Assembly (NCBI GenBank): GCA_963714205.1
Contig: CAVQNQ010000003.1
Location: 124,001-188,000 of the forward strand
DNA length: 64,000 nt
Direction of reading: 5' to 3'
Origin: CAVQNQ01 sp963714205
GTDB lineage: Bacteria; Acidobacteriota; Terriglobia; Bryobacterales; Bryobacteraceae
In this document: positions 63,368-64,000 of the stretch, piece by piece
Numbering within the stretch: position 1 is the stretch's first letter
Layout of the letters: each line of letters starts with the position of its first letter
Program-made: the position numbers and the translations under genes
The notes under the pieces: generated by a model
The model's input: the letters and a program-made list of their open reading frames with translations, nothing else
Told to the model about the DNA's origin: nothing
Database searches by the model: none

Positions 63368-64000
63368 ACGACGGTTTCAAGTCCGGCTTTGTGTCGCTCG
63401 TCGGACTGCCGAACGCCGGCAAATCCACGCTGCTCAACGCCCTGGTGGGGCGCAAGCTGGCCATCGTGGCGGAGAAGCCGCAGACCACCCTGACCTCGAT
63501 TCAGGGCGTGGTGACACGGCCCGAGGCGCAGATCGTTTTCCTCGATACGCCCGGCATTCACAAGGCCGATTCGCAGTTGAACAAGCGCCTCATGGATACG
63601 GTGCGGGCGTCGCTCGAAGAACGCGACCTGCTGCTGTTCGTGACGGACGCCTCCCGCCCCGTGGGGATCGAGAACCGCCGCGCCATCGACATCGTTCGCC
63701 GGAACGAGACCCCGGCGGTGCTGGTGCTGAATAAGATCGACCTGGTGAAGGTCAAGAGCCGCCTGCTGCCGCTCATCGAGGAGTACAAGGCCATTTACGA
63801 TTTCGCCGATTACGTGCCGGTTTCGGCGTCCCGGGGCGATGGCATCGAGGAGCTGCGGAAGGTCATCGTGGAACGGCTCCCCGTGGGGCCGGCCTATTTT
63901 CCCGAAGATCACATCACCGATCAGCCGGAGCGCTTCCTGGCGGCCGAACTGGTGCGCGAGAAGGTGCTCGCGGCCACGCGCCAGGAGGTGCCTCACTCGG
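63364..64000 (+). CDS. era: Era GTPase, 3' end cut by window
   Basis: ATG 63364 overlaps the stop of the CorC-type gene. About 212 residues are visible. GLPNAGKST (G1), DTPGIHKA (G3) and NKIDLV (G4), with the effector loop PQTTLTSIQG, identify Era; the SASRGDGIEEL G5 region follows. The KH domain that binds the 3' end of 16S rRNA is just starting (VREKVLAATRQEVPHS) when the window ends. Era with YbeY in one operon fits a shared role in small-subunit assembly. Confidence 0.95.
   Translation, partial: MNDGFKSGFVSLVGLPNAGKSTLLNALVGRKLAIVAEKPQTTLTSIQGVVTRPEAQIVFLDTPGIHKADSQLNKRLMDTVRASLEERDLLLFVTDASRPVGIENRRAIDIVRRNETPAVLVLNKIDLVKVKSRLLPLIEEYKAIYDFADYVPVSASRGDGIEELRKVIVERLPVGPAYFPEDHITDQPERFLAAELVREKVLAATRQEVPHS

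Overview
The window looks like a chromosome segment from a GC-rich Acidobacteriota, most likely the Bryobacterales/Solibacter group. The signs are a TonB-dependent receptor with an N-terminal carboxypeptidase-regulatory domain, an acidobacterial-type VWFA protein, a FecR-domain protein, Tat-exported DUF362 proteins and a large set of exported glycoside hydrolases. This assignment is inferred from gene families; there is no rRNA in the window.

Positions 1-40.2 kb hold a very large carbohydrate-degradation locus. It has six GH35-type beta-galactosidase-like genes in two subfamilies, two GH97 genes, a GH39-like gene, a GH50-like gene, a double pectate-lyase-like beta-helix protein, a family-9-like carbohydrate-binding protein, a cupin, an SUMF1-like protein and one 1117-residue outer-membrane receptor. 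Interleaved are oxidoreductases and sugar-acid enzymes: two aldo/keto reductases with paired 4Fe-4S motifs, a Gfo/Idh/MocA oxidoreductase, an enolase-superfamily enzyme, an RraA-like protein, a LarA-type nickel enzyme and three DUF362 paralogues. Many of the redox and dehydratase proteins carry twin-arginine signals, so much of the sugar chemistry is predicted to happen in the periplasm. Five genes in this region are interrupted by frameshifts.

Positions 40.33-54.66 kb are an integrated mobile element of about 14.3 kb. It is bounded by a 26-bp direct repeat of the 3' end of a tRNA-Leu(GAG) gene. It carries a tyrosine integrase, a helix-turn-helix protein, a DUF3854/VirE-type primase-helicase, an iteron-like putative origin, a Nu1-like terminase small subunit, a stand-alone FtsH-like M41 peptidase, a DUF2190 virion protein and a long tape-measure-like protein. 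It has no recognisable large terminase, portal, major capsid, tail tube or lysis gene. This is the layout of a phage satellite (PICI-like) or a heavily reduced prophage, and it is the most unusual system in the window.

Positions 54.6-64 kb are core genome: tRNA-Leu, secG, a VWFA protein, a FecR-domain protein, a phosphofructokinase, a small exported protein, a dienelactone-hydrolase-family protein, and the conserved phoH-ybeY-corC-era run, with era cut by the window edge. Core genes here are intact; the frameshifts all lie to the left, so they may be true decay or assembly indels.
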